From Bacteroidales bacterium (lineage in GTDB: Bacteria; Bacteroidota; Bacteroidia; Bacteroidales; WCHB1-69): a stretch of DNA of 64,000 nucleotides. The first letter of the stretch is position 1, and every line of letters starts with the position of its first letter. Shown piece after piece: positions 10,201 to 18,882 of this stretch. The stretch is taken from positions 1 to 64,000 of the forward strand of contig JAFZIP010000005.1 of NCBI GenBank assembly GCA_017554325.1, in the 5' to 3' direction. The position numbers and the translations under genes were made by a program. The notes below the pieces were generated by a model. The model saw only the letters and a program-made list of their open reading frames with translations. It did not search any database and had not been told where the DNA came from.

Positions 10201-11974
10201 AATAGTCTTTCAATTCCAGCGAATTCCCGTCTGCCGATCCGGCAATCAATGCGACATTCTCCACATTCGACCTTACAATGTCCCATGTGCCCGTAGCTGC
10301 ATGATATACCGCCGTAAAATTGTACCTGTCGTTGTACGGGCTGCGTACCAGCCGGATAATGGTTCCGTCTGTGTTCACACCCTGACTGAAATTGCCTTTC
10401 ACTGTCACGTTACGCAGCACGTTGCAACAATGGTCGTCGCCCGATGAGGTCACATTCCACGACGCATCCTGTACATTACTGCCAATCAAATATTGGAGCA
10501 TGTCGGTCGTGCTGTATAACTCACAGCCTTGACCATCCACCAAACGCCGCTGCACATTGATGTTTTGAGGCAGTGGACCATACAAGGCATTCACTTCAGA
10601 GGCATCCAAAGAGCTCTTCTGATTGATCGCGCCAACCGTGTCCCGCTTGATGACACTCCCCGTGCTCATATCCGTGTATATCCACGTGAGCGGGTGTGTG
10701 TAGTGGTGACGATACACACTATGGTCACCATCTTTTGTCAGATAGTTCGGCAAATAGGACTGGTAACGGATGGTGTAGGCATCACGATGCCAATATTTGG
10801 TTTCCTGACAAGAATTCAGCGCAGTCGAAACCGAATCCTGAACATCCACCACTTGACTTTCAAATTTGGTACTATTAGGTCCGTATAATTTGAATGTACG
10901 CGTGATAATCTGGTTCTCACAAACTGCAATCTTATATTGCAGACTGATATCCTTATTCCATATCTGGCAATAATTGTCGGCCGCAGGGATGGTGTCATAC
11001 AAAACGATATGGCCTCCAGTGATGGACGGCATGTTACGCCAAGGACCGTCCGCAAAACCTGCGTGTGTAAATCTGTACTGCACGTAATCCGGAATCATTT
11101 CCGTGAAATATGCGTATGGAGTGTTGATGACAGCATTGACCTTGACCACATTACTATCCTCCATATTACCAGAGGAAGCATACACCTCCACATAGTCCAA
11201 ATAGGGGAATGGTACAACCTCCACCGTCTCGCTCGTGCGCGGAAGTCCGTAGTCGCAACCATCGACCATGTAGAAATCCCACACACCGCCCGGCAAAGAA
11301 TCTATCGTGTAATACTCATGATAATCATATCGGCTGTCATCCGTGCCACTGTACTGATTTCCATCGAAAACCACCGTGCGCAGCAACTGGGAAGTTTCAT
11401 GATTCACCACATTGACGGTGTACGGGAACCGCCCGTTGTTCATTTTGAGTTGCACACGTCCCAGTCTCATACAACTCAAAGTCGGATGGAGACCCAAGTT
11501 ATAACCCGTATAGTCGGTCATTAAAATGGCAGACATTTCAGGTACAACATAAGAGGTATTGATGGTGAGCACCGCCTGTGTATCGAGCCTGACGAAGCCG
11601 CCGTGCCCGTCCGTCATCAAGCACTCCAAACCCACGATATAAGTACCATAATCAATGAGGAATGTATCCACACCGCCATTATAAAAACTCGCAGAATACT
11701 GGGCCGAATCAGACTCATGCACTTTGTGATAAAGACGAATCTTGGAGAGTCCCGCCGCATTCAAATAGGCGGAATTCACCGGATTACCACTACGATCAAC
11801 AACGGAATATGCAATCTTACCATTGTTAAAACAAGTGGCATCCGTAACGGAAAATTTCACCCTAAATGCACTCGACTGTGCAAACATGCCACTCATTGTA
11901 AGAACGAAGAGACTTAGAAGCAGCCAGAGTCTTTTAGCAGATGTAGATATGTTCAATAACAATTCTTTCTCCAT
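7208..11974 (-). CDS. Giant secreted multidomain surface protein, 1588 aa
   Basis: An N-terminal signal peptide ends in SGMFAQ (about residue 33). The body is a series of beta-rich segments. Around residues 850-960 there is an Ig/PKD-like piece with CEGSTVSV, SYHWSGPNGF and CPGEEVQL motifs. Later come HCDSLVTFVLTV and GCDSLDVLNLI segments related to the GCDSVVTL units of the neighbouring gene. The last ~200 residues form a DUF1566-like module (GVIYYLDRTG..., GWHLPAMGELN, ending KVRPTIDF). No T9SS sorting domain is visible. It is the first gene of a two-gene unit. Function unknown; extracellular surface structure or adhesion is the best guess. Confidence 0.8.
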   Translation of the reverse strand: MEKELLLNISTSAKRLWLLLSLFVLTMSGMFAQSSAFRVKFSVTDATCFNNGKIAYSVVDRSGNPVNSAYLNAAGLSKIRLYHKVHESDSAQYSASFYNGGVDTFLIDYGTYIVGLECLMTDGHGGFVRLDTQAVLTINTSYVVPEMSAILMTDYTGYNLGLHPTLSCMRLGRVQLKMNNGRFPYTVNVVNHETSQLLRTVVFDGNQYSGTDDSRYDYHEYYTIDSLPGGVWDFYMVDGCDYGLPRTSETVEVVPFPYLDYVEVYASSGNMEDSNVVKVNAVINTPYAYFTEMIPDYVQYRFTHAGFADGPWRNMPSITGGHIVLYDTIPAADNYCQIWNKDISLQYKIAVCENQIITRTFKLYGPNSTKFESQVVDVQDSVSTALNSCQETKYWHRDAYTIRYQSYLPNYLTKDGDHSVYRHHYTHPLTWIYTDMSTGSVIKRDTVGAINQKSSLDASEVNALYGPLPQNINVQRRLVDGQGCELYSTTDMLQYLIGSNVQDASWNVTSSGDDHCCNVLRNVTVKGNFSQGVNTDGTIIRLVRSPYNDRYNFTAVYHAATGTWDIVRSNVENVALIAGSADGNSLELKDYCLPSGPYHFQIVTSCDSVVIQKRVSFGAIYSVELTDVPSYHVQKECMNQYVIYDAGQISRVSRNTSPVTGLEMLSVIVPLNTYFQVVSGPVGGYDDRAFSLHEPIRMSIPGTYVVKIFPTTTMELCEETVFYDTIVFGTTTVAHLHAYALLCDHNSTVGNVYARGINGTEPYTYTLYSKPNKEGEILGVNNEGVFPNITMRTDSAMSCMIQDACGAYFHVNFYPTLLADLQVTWFDGGLRAITTCEGSTVSVHTLQSDNLFSYHWSGPNGFEYDSPEAFIFVPRGADDGWYKVEVFEGGCGAVLTDSIYLGVKKAPEVKIFQDATICPGEEVQLMFMPTSTVPASRVDFSIAYATSEGVQVRNYSALSGETVIDHIAPLLPTKVYPLTIQDDECGYSMADPGDTVLVSIRDAVIGTCSILTQHDKVCYEETAHLTAQSTIAVPYTVRWYADYNQTELLKEEVITNSDDQSKYDTAGIVQQALLYVSVDKEGYCPSVNGITTNVLSMADGTYSLSCNQSFRLYDSGGKDGNYSPGEILTQTFVSLDGRPITLRFDELNLSNTSHLLVISGTTQDLDSIMYDLTNLSTIPELIISNGNAMTLMFLAGMVPDEGWSAVLAPLPGVAIADVYNRTHTVLYDEVCQSQYLTYTNPLNVAPEVATNAEMNEAIKRAGTHVFSYSFAGADSHHCDSLVTFVLTVTPPPFVDTTVVTSNFQLDGNPYHWRGNDYSETGRYSVIYTRPDGCDSLDVLNLIILEIDTTTNEICVGDQTTMGIIVNTPHLTWDDGVIPAVNAPGDVLCTDGSILRVDSFLMTNKTAKGVIYYLDRTGLHGKAIALEDAPAAYSVWAPNPNTLYQSIHAKSFCPYQRDALFDLDGLGNTIMIKQYAEQSIGMEFSYNAPAAYYCYYYDAVTRGVNSSEASGWHLPAMGELNLVFGNRVAVNSTLIKLNGIGATVMDLGQTYYLSSSEANNNQCWHLDYSGHFATNIKSQRHKVRPTIDF

Positions 11975-12006
11975 TAAAAAAGATTATATATCTTTAAACA
12001 TGCGTG

Positions 12007-12014
12007 CAAAATTA
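12007..12014 (-). promoter_or_regulatory. Bacteroidota-type -7 element (TAATTTTG) for the surface-protein operon
   Basis: On the minus strand the sequence reads TAATTTTGCA about 33 bp before the start at 11974. A TTTG (CAAA on the plus strand at 12037-12040) sits 22 bp further upstream and could be the -33 element. The surrounding 12.0-12.18 kb is AT-rich and shows no gene. Confidence 0.5.
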
Positions 12015-12186
12015 TAATATTTATTCAAATAATCAACAAAGTTATTAACAATTAATTATTATTGATAATCAGATTGTTACATAAAAACCGACATTGACCC
12101 CCTGAGAAAAAGGAGCTTAATTTGTCACAAAAAATAAAAAATTTCAACAAAATTATCAACAATTTGACAGACTGAAAATGGATGGT

Positions 12187-13683
12187 TCAAGCTGTTTTAC
12201 GCAACATCGAGCGCAGGTAATTTCGGTTCATCACCACCAAAACGGTCAGGTAAACCAACAGGATGACAGAATTCACTGCCAAACGCACCCCCGTGCGTTC
12301 AATATTCAATCCTCTGTTGATAAGCACGCTCAATCCATAAACGCCCACAGCCAGAAGGATATAGAACAGAACCTTCTTGACATTATAATCCACATGATAA
12401 TATTTCTGCCCAAGGAAGTAAGAGACCAGCATCATGCTGCAATAGCAGGCGAACGTGGCCCATGCGGATCCCATATAATCGAAGCGCGGAATCAGCACCA
12501 TATTGAGAACCAGCGTGATGATAGCTCCGAAAATGGCTATGTACGCCCCGAACTTTGTCTGCCCTGTGAGTTTGTACCAGATGGACAAGTTATAGAAGAT
12601 ACCGAGAAACAGATTGGCCATCAAAAGGATAGGCACAACGGGCAACCCGACGCGGTACACCGGTCCCACAAAGTATTGGACGATGTCCATGTACAGCATG
12701 ATCCCCACAAAAATGATGGAACACACAAAAACGAAAGCTGTCATCACCTCAGCATAGGTTTCCTTGGCATCTTTGTCTTTGGATTTGCTGAAAAAGAAGG
12801 GTTCCGCCGCATACTTGAACGCCTGCACAAAAATGGTCATCATGATGGAAATCTTGTAACACGCGCTGTAAATGCCAACCGAGGCCTGCGGATCTGGTTG
12901 TGTTGAGAAATACTTCAGCAGCACACGGTCCATCGTCTCGTTGACAATGCCAGCCAGACCGAAAATCAGCAGAGGGAAGGCATACGCAAACATCTTCTTC
13001 CACAATGCCCAGTCGAAGACGTACTTCTGCTTGAAGATACTGGGAAACAGCATCAGCAATGTCACCACAGAAGCAATGAGGTTGGCGATGAAGATGTACC
13101 CTACGCCAATCTCTGGGTTATAAATAGCACGAACAAACGATGAATCGGGATCATTTTTCAGAAGATACGGACAGAGCAACAGGAAGAAGAGATTGAACAG
13201 CACGTTAACCAGAATATTGGTAATCTTGACCGCTGCGAATTTCATGGCTTTGTTCTGATGCCGCAACCGCGCAAAGAAGATGGAGGTCAAGGCATCCACT
13301 CCGATGATTATGGCAAACCAAACTACGTACTCGGGATGGTCAGGATATTTCAGCCAACCCGCAATGTTGCCCTTGAAAACGGAGCAAAGCACGATAAACA
13401 GTGTAGAGGTGAACAGCAGTGAGGTGACAATGGTCGTATATACCTTATTCTTTACTTCCTCATCCCGTGAAAAGTTGAAGAAGGCCGTTTCCATGCCGTA
13501 GGTCAGAATCACAATAAAGAGACTGGTCCAGGCGTAGAGTTCGCCCACCACACCATACTGCGCCGCATCCGCAAAAATGTACGTGTGCAGCGGCACCAAT
13601 AGATAATTAAGCAGGCGCCCTAAAATATTGGTGGCACCGTAAATCACAGTTTGTCCGGCAAGTTGTTTTATTGAGTTGGGCAT
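12187..13683 (-). CDS. Polysaccharide/O-antigen flippase-like membrane protein (MATE/MVF superfamily)
   Basis: 498 residues with about 12-14 hydrophobic helices and the N-terminal pattern typical of Wzx-type flippases (LAGQTVIYGATNILGRLLNY, then LLVPLHTYIF). These transporters move lipid-linked sugars across the inner membrane. The family assignment comes from the overall pattern; the substrate cannot be told. No glycosyltransferase cluster is adjacent, but an initiating sugar-phosphate transferase lies at 26.7 kb. Starts at ATG 13683; the next upstream gene on the same strand ends at 13739, 55 bp away, so cotranscription is possible. Confidence 0.85.
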   Translation of the reverse strand: MPNSIKQLAGQTVIYGATNILGRLLNYLLVPLHTYIFADAAQYGVVGELYAWTSLFIVILTYGMETAFFNFSRDEEVKNKVYTTIVTSLLFTSTLFIVLCSVFKGNIAGWLKYPDHPEYVVWFAIIIGVDALTSIFFARLRHQNKAMKFAAVKITNILVNVLFNLFFLLLCPYLLKNDPDSSFVRAIYNPEIGVGYIFIANLIASVVTLLMLFPSIFKQKYVFDWALWKKMFAYAFPLLIFGLAGIVNETMDRVLLKYFSTQPDPQASVGIYSACYKISIMMTIFVQAFKYAAEPFFFSKSKDKDAKETYAEVMTAFVFVCSIIFVGIMLYMDIVQYFVGPVYRVGLPVVPILLMANLFLGIFYNLSIWYKLTGQTKFGAYIAIFGAIITLVLNMVLIPRFDYMGSAWATFACYCSMMLVSYFLGQKYYHVDYNVKKVLFYILLAVGVYGLSVLINRGLNIERTGVRLAVNSVILLVYLTVLVVMNRNYLRSMLRKTA

Positions 13684-13738
13684 AATTGGGAGTTAGCTAT
13701 TGGCCGTTGTCTTAACTATAATCTCTAATCTATAATCG

Positions 13739-14500
13739 TTAATGATACCCTTTCCTTTTCCCAAAGTCGTAGGCAATATATCCGCAGAGGTAGAAAGCTT
13801 TGGCTTTGTTGAAGGCCATCTGCTGGATAAACGGGAAGACCATATCAATGCTGAGGCCGACCTCCAGGGCCTGGATTTTGTAATCGCTTTTGGCAAACTC
13901 GAAGTTGAATCCGGTTTTGGCGTAGAAGCCCGGGCGCACGATGGTCTGCATGATGCCGGTATAGAACGGTGCGCCGCCGATGACATTGTTGAGATTATGC
14001 TTGTCGGGGTCATAACGCACCACCTCGGAGAAACCGGTGTTGTAGTTGATAACTTCCACATAGTTGGGGATGCCGAACGCGACCGAGGGGCCCGCCGACA
14101 GGGAATACTTGATCTGTACGCCACCCCAGTAGGGCTTGGTATGCAGCGTGCGCTGGTATCCATAACCTCCTCGCAGGAAAAACAGGGTGTACAACTGGCC
14201 GTATCTACAGGGGCGCACGCCCTCGTATAGCACATTGATGGAACGCACTGACTTGGGATGCTTGTTGTACATAAACTCCACCTCCCAGAAATGCTTGTTA
14301 TAGAGATCGGGCGTTCGTCCGCGCTGGAAGCCCGCCCCGAAGCCACCCGTATTCAGGAACAGCTCACAGTTCCACTCCTTGAGGGTCACATCGTGATAAT
14401 ATTCCCCCACTTCCTGTGCACCGGCACAAAGACAAGCTCCGGCAAACAGAAATGCCAGAAGCCAATTATTTATCCCGCGGACAGGCACACAACCGGACAT
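13739..14500 (-). CDS. Putative outer-membrane beta-barrel protein, 253 aa
   Basis: A signal peptide (LLAFLFAGACLCAGAQ, about residues 13-28) is followed by alternating aromatic/hydrophobic beta-strand stretches such as YGQLYTLFFLRGGYGYQRTL and FYLCGYIAYDFGKRKGYH at the C terminus. This fits a small OM barrel of unknown function. The start ATG 14500 is 6 bp after the stop of a 44-residue lipoprotein gene, so the two are almost certainly cotranscribed. The 3' flank (13711-13738) holds TCTAATCT-type heptamer repeats. No family name recognised. Confidence 0.7.
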   Translation of the reverse strand: MSGCVPVRGINNWLLAFLFAGACLCAGAQEVGEYYHDVTLKEWNCELFLNTGGFGAGFQRGRTPDLYNKHFWEVEFMYNKHPKSVRSINVLYEGVRPCRYGQLYTLFFLRGGYGYQRTLHTKPYWGGVQIKYSLSAGPSVAFGIPNYVEVINYNTGFSEVVRYDPDKHNLNNVIGGAPFYTGIMQTIVRPGFYAKTGFNFEFAKSDYKIQALEVGLSIDMVFPFIQQMAFNKAKAFYLCGYIAYDFGKRKGYH

Positions 14501-14506
14501 TTCCGA

Positions 14507-14641
14507 TTATTCTTCAGGTGCGTCTTGTGGCTGGTAATAGGAATAGTGGCCGTAAGCAGCACACTTATGTTGCGTATCACATGCGGAGAACACCGCCAAC
14601 CCTAAAAAAAAGACCGCTAACAATACAATAATCTTTTTCAT
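14507..14641 (-). CDS. Small lipoprotein, 44 aa, Cys/Tyr-rich tail
   Basis: Reading the minus strand from ATG 14641 gives MKKIIVLLAVFFLGLAVFSAC, a lysine-led hydrophobic signal with lipobox FSAC. The mature part is only 24 residues: DTQHKCAAYGHYS, then YYQPQDAPEE and a TAA stop at 14507-14509. A TATTTTTG -7 element sits about 27 bp upstream, and the barrel gene starts 6 bp downstream. I have the impression that similar tiny KCAAYG-type lipoproteins occur in other Bacteroidales, but cannot verify it. Function unknown; possibly a partner of the adjacent barrel. Confidence 0.75.
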   Translation of the reverse strand: MKKIIVLLAVFFLGLAVFSACDTQHKCAAYGHYSYYQPQDAPEE

Positions 14642-14667
14642 TTTCGTTATTCTTTTTTTCAAACGTG

Positions 14668-14675
14668 CAAAAATA
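14668..14675 (-). promoter_or_regulatory. -7 element TATTTTTG for the small lipoprotein/barrel operon
   Basis: Reverse complement reads TATTTTTGCACG, matching TAnnTTTG, 27 bp before ATG 14641. Confidence 0.6.
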
Positions 14676-14755
14676 ATCAAAAATCAAAGATGATGGATTA
14701 TTTAAATGAATTTTTTAATTCTTGACTTTTGATTCTTGCTATTGAATATTGAACT

Positions 14756-16207
14756 TTGAACTTTAAACTGGTAAATATCATCCCCTTGTTTCTACTGTGT
14801 ATAAACACTCTTTATGCACAGCCCCAAGCCCCATACACCGGACCAATTTCCGACTACCCCACCCGCGCCGAAGCCATCCTGCAGAAGTTAGAGAACCACG
14901 GTTATCCCTTTGCCACCGTCTCTTTGCAAACCGCCAACCCTGAAAACGGCGACATGCGTCCGATTATTGTCATCGACTCCAACATTTTCGTCACCTTCGA
15001 CTCCATCGTACTGAAAGGCGATGTGAAATTGTCCAAGAATTTCCTCTATCCCTACTTGGGACTGCGCAAGGGCATGGCCTACAATGAAGAGCTTATGCAG
15101 GCTGTTGACCAGAAACTGCAGGAGTTGCCTTTCGCCACGGTGGCCCAGCCCTCCGGCGTCTCTTTCGTGAAAGACAAAGCCTACCTGTACATCTATCTCA
15201 ACAACCGGAGGACCAACCAGTTTGACGGCTACGTGGGACTGGTGCCCGCCGACGAAAAGACGGGCAAAATCGGGGTTAGCGGTGACCTGGCATTGGCTCT
15301 ACAGAACATCTTCCGCCAAGGTGAGAGCATCAGCCTGCACTGGTACAGCAGCGAACGGCACTCCCAGCATCTGGACCTGTCTGTCAAATTCCCCTACCTG
15401 TTCCGCACCCGCTTCGGCGTGGAAGGCTCATTCATGCTGGACAAGAAAGACACTTCCTACCTCAACCTCAACTACCACATCGGCGTGCCCTACGCATTTC
15501 TCAACAACAGCTACATCGAGCCGTACTTTGACTACACCTCATCCAGCATCCTCAATCCCGCCCTATTGCAGCTGGACAGCGACTCCGGCCTCATCGATTT
15601 CCACAAGACGCTCTACGGCCTGAAGGTGCATTTCCGCAAACTGGACTACCTTTTCAACCCGCGCAAGGGCGTGGATGTGTGGGTGGACCTGTCGGCCGGG
15701 CGCCGCAAAATCATCCCCAACTCGCACGTGGAAGCAGAAGCCTACGACGGGCTCACCTTGGCAAGAAGCACCTACCGCATCTACGGCGCCGCGCGAGGGT
15801 ACGTGCCCATTGGCAAGCATTTTGTCTTCACCCCACAAGCACAAGCAGGCTCGCTGCTCGCCGGGCCACATTATTTCAACGAGCTGTTCAAAATCGGAGG
15901 ACCGGGGCTCATCCGAGGGTTCAATCCCAACGACATCTACGCCTCCACATACTTGTTATATTCCGCCGAATTCCGGTATCTTTTCGGCAAGAACTCGTTT
16001 GTCAACCTGTTCTTCGATGGCGGGGTGTATGAGCAGCAGATGGACAACATGTACCGTTTCGACACGCCGTTCGGCTTCGGTGCAGGCGTACACCTCGCCA
16101 TCAAAAGCGGCATCTTCTATCTGGAATATGCTCTGGGACGCCAGCTCGGGAATCCCATCTCCTTCAAAACCGGAAAGATACACTTCGGAATTGAGGTGAT
16201 GTTCTGA
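14756..16207 (+). CDS. Omp85/BamA-TamA family outer-membrane protein, 483 aa
   Basis: The signal peptide ends at LYAQ. One or two POTRA-like segments (about residues 30-150) precede a C-terminal barrel. GGPGLIRGFNPNDIYAS (about residue 380) carries the (V/I)RGF signature of the Omp85 L6 loop, and the last residue is Phe (GIEVMF), as in OM barrels. It is shorter than BamA, so a TamA/surface-antigen-like role in OM protein or lipid handling is likelier than being the main BamA. The only in-frame start giving a signal peptide is TTG 14756, which lies within a TTGAACT heptamer repeat; an in-frame TGA is directly upstream (14750-14752). Confidence 0.8.
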   Translation: MNFKLVNIIPLFLLCINTLYAQPQAPYTGPISDYPTRAEAILQKLENHGYPFATVSLQTANPENGDMRPIIVIDSNIFVTFDSIVLKGDVKLSKNFLYPYLGLRKGMAYNEELMQAVDQKLQELPFATVAQPSGVSFVKDKAYLYIYLNNRRTNQFDGYVGLVPADEKTGKIGVSGDLALALQNIFRQGESISLHWYSSERHSQHLDLSVKFPYLFRTRFGVEGSFMLDKKDTSYLNLNYHIGVPYAFLNNSYIEPYFDYTSSSILNPALLQLDSDSGLIDFHKTLYGLKVHFRKLDYLFNPRKGVDVWVDLSAGRRKIIPNSHVEAEAYDGLTLARSTYRIYGAARGYVPIGKHFVFTPQAQAGSLLAGPHYFNELFKIGGPGLIRGFNPNDIYASTYLLYSAEFRYLFGKNSFVNLFFDGGVYEQQMDNMYRFDTPFGFGAGVHLAIKSGIFYLEYALGRQLGNPISFKTGKIHFGIEVMF

Positions 16208-16303
16208 TGCTAAAGACATAAGCCCCAAAATAACTTTTAAGCATTTTTTCAATAGAAAAAATAAATTATTTGTTAAAAAACTATTTTTATCAAATATTTT
16301 TTC

Positions 16304-16311
16304 TATTTTTG
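16304..16311 (+). promoter_or_regulatory. -7 element TATTTTTG upstream of the PCxxH repeat gene
   Basis: TATTTTTGCAG lies 23 bp before ATG 16334 in an AT-rich spacer that otherwise shows no gene. Confidence 0.6.
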
Positions 16312-16333
16312 CAGACCATAAAATTTATAAACT

Positions 16334-17452
16334 ATGACAACATTTGAAATTTCCATGTCCATCATCTCTGTTATTGCCTCAATCGGCGTATTCTCAGCCC
16401 TTTACAGAATCGGGCACACTGTCGGAATCACAGAAGAATCAGTAAAAAACCTAAATATAAAGTTCGACAACCTCCCTTGCGACAAGCATGAGGAAACTAT
16501 GCAGAACATCAACAGGCTCATGGACAAACTCCCTTGCGAAGCACACGAAAAAGAAACTGAGCGGCTGATGAAGAAACTGGACGACACCATCGCCAACATG
16601 CCCTGCAGCAACCACGAAGAGATAATGCGGGACATCAAAAGAATGATGGACAAGTTTCCTTGCGAGGCACACGAAAAAGAAACCGAGCGGCTGATGAAGA
16701 AACTGGACGACACCATCGCCAACATGCCCTGCAGCAACCACGAAGAGATAATGCGAGACATCAAAAGAATGATGGACAAGTTTCCTTGCGAAGCACACGA
16801 AAAAGAAACTGAGCGGCTGATGAAGAAACTGGACGACACCATCGCCAACATGCCCTGCAGCAACCACGAGGAGATAATGCGGGACATCAAAAGAATGATG
16901 GACAAGTTTCCTTGCGAGGCACACGAAAAAGAAACCGAGCGGCTGATGAAGAAGCTGGACGACACCATCGCCGTCATGCCCTGCAGCAAGCACAGCGAGA
17001 AAATACAAAACCTTCGCGAGGACGTATTGACCATACAAACCTTCCTGACTTCAAAATTCAAGAGCTCCGATATCGTTTGGGGCAACAAGCGTAGTCCCAC
17101 CACGCTGAATGAAAACGGATTGAAACTGTTTGAAGCAATCAAAGGAGATGCTTTTCTTGCAGAACACAAGAACTTCTTCTTGGAAAAGATAGCTGCAAAA
17201 AAGCCAAAGACGCCCTATGATGTAGAGAACAAAGCCCATGAAGTATTAATTGAAAACACTGACAACGATATCTATAACGATTTGAAAAACTGGCTATACT
17301 ACAGTCCAGCCATGCAAATAACAGATGAAAAAGGCACACGAAAATATGTAGTCACTTTACTTGATGTTTGCTATGTTCTCGGCATTTCTCTACGTGATAT
17401 CTATCTGTCATCCCATCCAGAGTTATTGCCTAAAACAAGCAATCCAATGTGA
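16334..17452 (+). CDS. Membrane-anchored coiled-coil protein with nine PCxxH motifs and a conserved-looking C-terminal domain
   Basis: 372 residues. One N-terminal transmembrane helix (about residues 6-28) is followed by a long charged coiled coil. The coil contains nine PCxxH motifs (PCDKH, PCEAH, PCSNH, PCSKH) spaced alternately 19 and 23 residues apart, a 42-residue (six-heptad) period. The last ~140 residues form a separate helical domain ([52 protein letters not shown]). I recall the TM-coil-PCxxH-SPxxLN arrangement from other Bacteroidota hypothetical proteins, normally with one or two motifs; I cannot confirm it here. Cys/His pairs could bind metal or form disulfides (inference). Function unknown. 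Confidence 0.8.
   Translation: MTTFEISMSIISVIASIGVFSALYRIGHTVGITEESVKNLNIKFDNLPCDKHEETMQNINRLMDKLPCEAHEKETERLMKKLDDTIANMPCSNHEEIMRDIKRMMDKFPCEAHEKETERLMKKLDDTIANMPCSNHEEIMRDIKRMMDKFPCEAHEKETERLMKKLDDTIANMPCSNHEEIMRDIKRMMDKFPCEAHEKETERLMKKLDDTIAVMPCSKHSEKIQNLREDVLTIQTFLTSKFKSSDIVWGNKRSPTTLNENGLKLFEAIKGDAFLAEHKNFFLEKIAAKKPKTPYDVENKAHEVLIENTDNDIYNDLKNWLYYSPAMQITDEKGTRKYVVTLLDVCYVLGISLRDIYLSSHPELLPKTSNPM
16532..16993 (+). repeat. 126-bp coding tandem repeat, nearly four copies
   Basis: Equivalent bases recur every 126 bp: the PCEAH codons at 16532, 16658, 16784 and 16910, and the PCSNH/PCSKH codons at 16601, 16727, 16853 and 16979. Copies differ at only a few third positions, suggesting recent expansion by slippage or unequal exchange. 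Confidence 0.95.
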
Positions 17453-17460
17453 TTTTTGCG

Positions 17461-17468
17461 TATCTTTG
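17461..17468 (+). promoter_or_regulatory. -7 element TATCTTTG for hisS
   Basis: TATCTTTGCAG begins 8 bp after the stop of the PCxxH gene and 44 bp before the hisS ATG, arguing for the internal start at 17505. Confidence 0.7.
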
Positions 17469-17504
17469 CAGCCTCAAAGAATAAAAAACTCAACGCAAAC
17501 CAAT

Positions 17505-18869
17505 ATGAATATCGTAAAACCCTCTATTCCCAAAGGAACCCGAGATTTCACGCCCACCGAGATGATGCGGCGCAACTATATTTTCGACACCATCCGCTCT
17601 GTATTCTACAAACACGCCTACCTCCCGATCGAAACCCCATCCATGGAAAATCTGTCCACCCTGATGGGCAAATATGGCGAAGAGGGCGACCGGCTGCTGT
17701 TCAAAATCCTCAACTCCGGCGATTTCACCCAAGGCGTGGACTTCAACGACTCGGAAATGTCAGTCAACAAACTGGCCACGAAGCTCTGCGAGAAAGGCTT
17801 GCGCTATGACCTTACCGTGCCCTTTGCCCGTTTCGTGGTGCAGCACCAGAATGAGATCACATTCCCGTTCAAGCGTTACCAGATGCAACCCGTCTGGCGC
17901 GCCGACCGCCCGCAGAAAGGCCGCTACCGTGAGTTCTACCAGTGCGATGCCGACATCATCGGCAGCACCTCGCTCATCAACGAAGCGGAGCTGATTGAGA
18001 TCACGGACGAGATATTCTCCAAGTTCGGCATTGCCGTGGTGATGAAAATCAACAACCGCAAGGTCCTCTCCGGAATTGCGGAAGTGATCGGTGCTCCGGA
18101 GCAAGTGACCGACCTGTGCGTGGCCATGGACAAGCTGGACAAGATCGGTCAAGAGGCCGTCTGCGCTGAAATGCTGGATCGCGGCATCTGCCAAGAGGCC
18201 ATCGAGAAACTCAAACCCGTCTTCTGCTTCGGCGGCCAAAGCAACGCCGAAAAACTGGCCGGCCTCACCACCCTGCTCTCCGGCAGCGAAATCGGAATGA
18301 AAGGCATCGAGGAACTCACCACCGTGCTGGACTATGTGAAGGACATGGAACTGACCGCCGAAGTGGAGATTGACATCACGCTGGCGCGCGGACTCAACTA
18401 CTACACCGGCGCCATCTTCGAAGTGAAGGCCAAGGATGCGGCCATAGGCAGCATTTCCGGCGGCGGTCGCTACGACAACCTCACCGGCATCTTCGGACTC
18501 AAGAACATGTCGGGCGTGGGCATCTCCTACGGAGCCGAACGCATCTACGACGTGCTGAACGAGCTCAACCTGTTCCCTGACGAAATCCTGAGCCCTGTGA
18601 AAGCCCTGTTCATCAACTTCAGCGACGACGACGAGCCATACGCTTTGCAGGGACTCCGTGCCGTGCGCAAAGCCGGCATCGCCGCTGAAATCTATCCCGA
18701 CCATGTCAAGATTGGCAAGCAGATGACATACGCCAACAACAAGTCCATCCCATTCGTCATCATGGCCGGCGAGAACGAGCGCAACAACAAGACGTTCACA
18801 CTCAAAAATATGAACACCGGCACACAAGAGGCACTTCCGCTGGAGACCCTGATTGAAAAACTGCAATAA
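17505..18869 (+). CDS. hisS: Histidine--tRNA ligase
   Basis: 454 residues; charges tRNA-His in the cytoplasm. Class II synthetase core: motif 1 region ([12 protein letters not shown]), motif 2 with the Arg loop ([21 protein letters not shown]), the histidine-specific [15 protein letters not shown] and GGGRYDNL, and motif 3 ([12 protein letters not shown]). A C-terminal anticodon-binding domain follows (about residues 360-454). The reading frame is open further upstream to 17361, but that would overlap the preceding gene. ATG 17505 follows the promoter and gives the usual N terminus [10 protein letters not shown]. Confidence 0.97.
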   Translation: MNIVKPSIPKGTRDFTPTEMMRRNYIFDTIRSVFYKHAYLPIETPSMENLSTLMGKYGEEGDRLLFKILNSGDFTQGVDFNDSEMSVNKLATKLCEKGLRYDLTVPFARFVVQHQNEITFPFKRYQMQPVWRADRPQKGRYREFYQCDADIIGSTSLINEAELIEITDEIFSKFGIAVVMKINNRKVLSGIAEVIGAPEQVTDLCVAMDKLDKIGQEAVCAEMLDRGICQEAIEKLKPVFCFGGQSNAEKLAGLTTLLSGSEIGMKGIEELTTVLDYVKDMELTAEVEIDITLARGLNYYTGAIFEVKAKDAAIGSISGGGRYDNLTGIFGLKNMSGVGISYGAERIYDVLNELNLFPDEILSPVKALFINFSDDDEPYALQGLRAVRKAGIAAEIYPDHVKIGKQMTYANNKSIPFVIMAGENERNNKTFTLKNMNTGTQEALPLETLIEKLQ

Positions 18870-18882
18870 TCCACCTTACAAC

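Noticed and set aside
16402..17169. Minus-strand repeated frames opposite the PCxxH gene
   Set aside because: Repeats derive from the 126-bp coding repeat on the plus strand, which has promoter, TM segment and a sensible C-terminal domain.
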